From an uncultured Lachnospiraceae bacterium (GTDB lineage Bacteria > Bacillota > Clostridia > Lachnospirales > Lachnospiraceae), in contig CANQEB010000161.1 of NCBI GenBank assembly GCA_947594085.1, forward strand, positions 1 to 5,875: a stretch of 5,875 nucleotides of DNA. The letters are read 5' to 3'. Shown here piece by piece: positions 5,724 to 5,875 of the stretch (position 1 is the first letter of the stretch; each line of letters opens with the position of its first letter). The notes beneath the pieces were generated by a model. That model worked only from the letters and a program-made list of their open reading frames with translations. It was not told the origin of the DNA and searched no databases. A program made the position numbers and the translations under genes.

Positions 5724-5875
5724 TCAATTTGACTTGATTACCCGCACCCTGAGCACGCCGTCGATCGCGCGCAGCTCTTCGATCACTTCGTCGGAGACCG
5801 CCGTGTCGAGGTCCAGCAGCGTGTAGGCGTAGTCGCCCTTGCTCGTGTTGCTCATGTTGTGGATGTTCGTATCCG
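5724..5875 (-). CDS. serA: D-3-phosphoglycerate dehydrogenase, C-terminal ACT domain (cut by window edge)
   Basis: The last 49 residues of a gene entering from beyond the window. The pattern NIHNMSNTSKGDYAYTLLDLD, then DEVIEELRAIDGVLRVRVI near the end, is that of the C-terminal ACT domain of SerA, the enzyme that oxidises 3-phosphoglycerate in the first step of serine synthesis. ACT domains in SerA often bind serine for feedback control, but the residues needed cannot be checked from this fragment. Other proteins end in ACT domains, so the identification also leans on the SerA-like NMSNTSKGDYAYTLLD wording and on the DUF1015 neighbour. Codon use is strikingly GC-rich at third positions (43 of 49), unlike the downstream genes. 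Confidence 0.8.
   Translation of the reverse strand, partial: DTNIHNMSNTSKGDYAYTLLDLDTAVSDEVIEELRAIDGVLRVRVIKSN

Overview
The window looks like chromosomal DNA of an anaerobic Firmicute, most likely a plant-fibre-degrading Lachnospiraceae member from rumen or gut. The grounds are a secreted GH11 xylanase, a CsoR-family regulator with a histidine-rich head, a clostridial-type branching enzyme, and a serA-DUF1015 gene pair. The genus cannot be fixed from this sequence. All six supported genes lie on the minus strand, so transcription runs from high to low coordinates.

In transcription order: (i) the 3' end of serA (5724-5875, cut by the window edge), ending in an ACT domain and followed by a rho-independent terminator (5646-5687). 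(ii) A DUF1015 gene (4355-5593), an uncharacterised family with a DGHHR motif. (iii) A 195-base gap that holds a long stem-loop (4260-4319), a candidate promoter (4200-4228) and a strong ribosome binding site. (iv) glgB (1895-4159), a glycogen branching enzyme with all catalytic residues. (v) After 41 bases with a small dyad, a CsoR/RcnR-family metal sensor with a His-rich N-terminal extension (1353-1853). (vi) After 39 bases, a divergent Sir2-like protein (549-1313) that keeps its zinc ribbon and catalytic His but lacks most canonical NAD-contacting motifs. (vii) After 64 bases, the 5' part of a GH11 xylanase gene (1-484, cut by the window edge).

glgB, the metal sensor and the sirtuin-like gene are closely spaced with no visible terminator between them, so they probably form one transcript. 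The xylanase may be on it too, but this is less certain. serA and the DUF1015 gene are neighbours in the same direction, but a good terminator separates them, so they probably make separate transcripts. The shared biology may be serine metabolism. The glgB-sensor-sirtuin grouping links glycogen synthesis, metal sensing and a probably altered NAD-type fold, and no single known pathway explains it.

No tRNA, rRNA, CRISPR array, insertion sequence or prophage gene was seen. No stretch longer than 300 bases lacks a gene. The least explained items are the degenerate sirtuin, the His-rich sensor, the DUF1015 protein beside serA, and the long stem-loop upstream of glgB.
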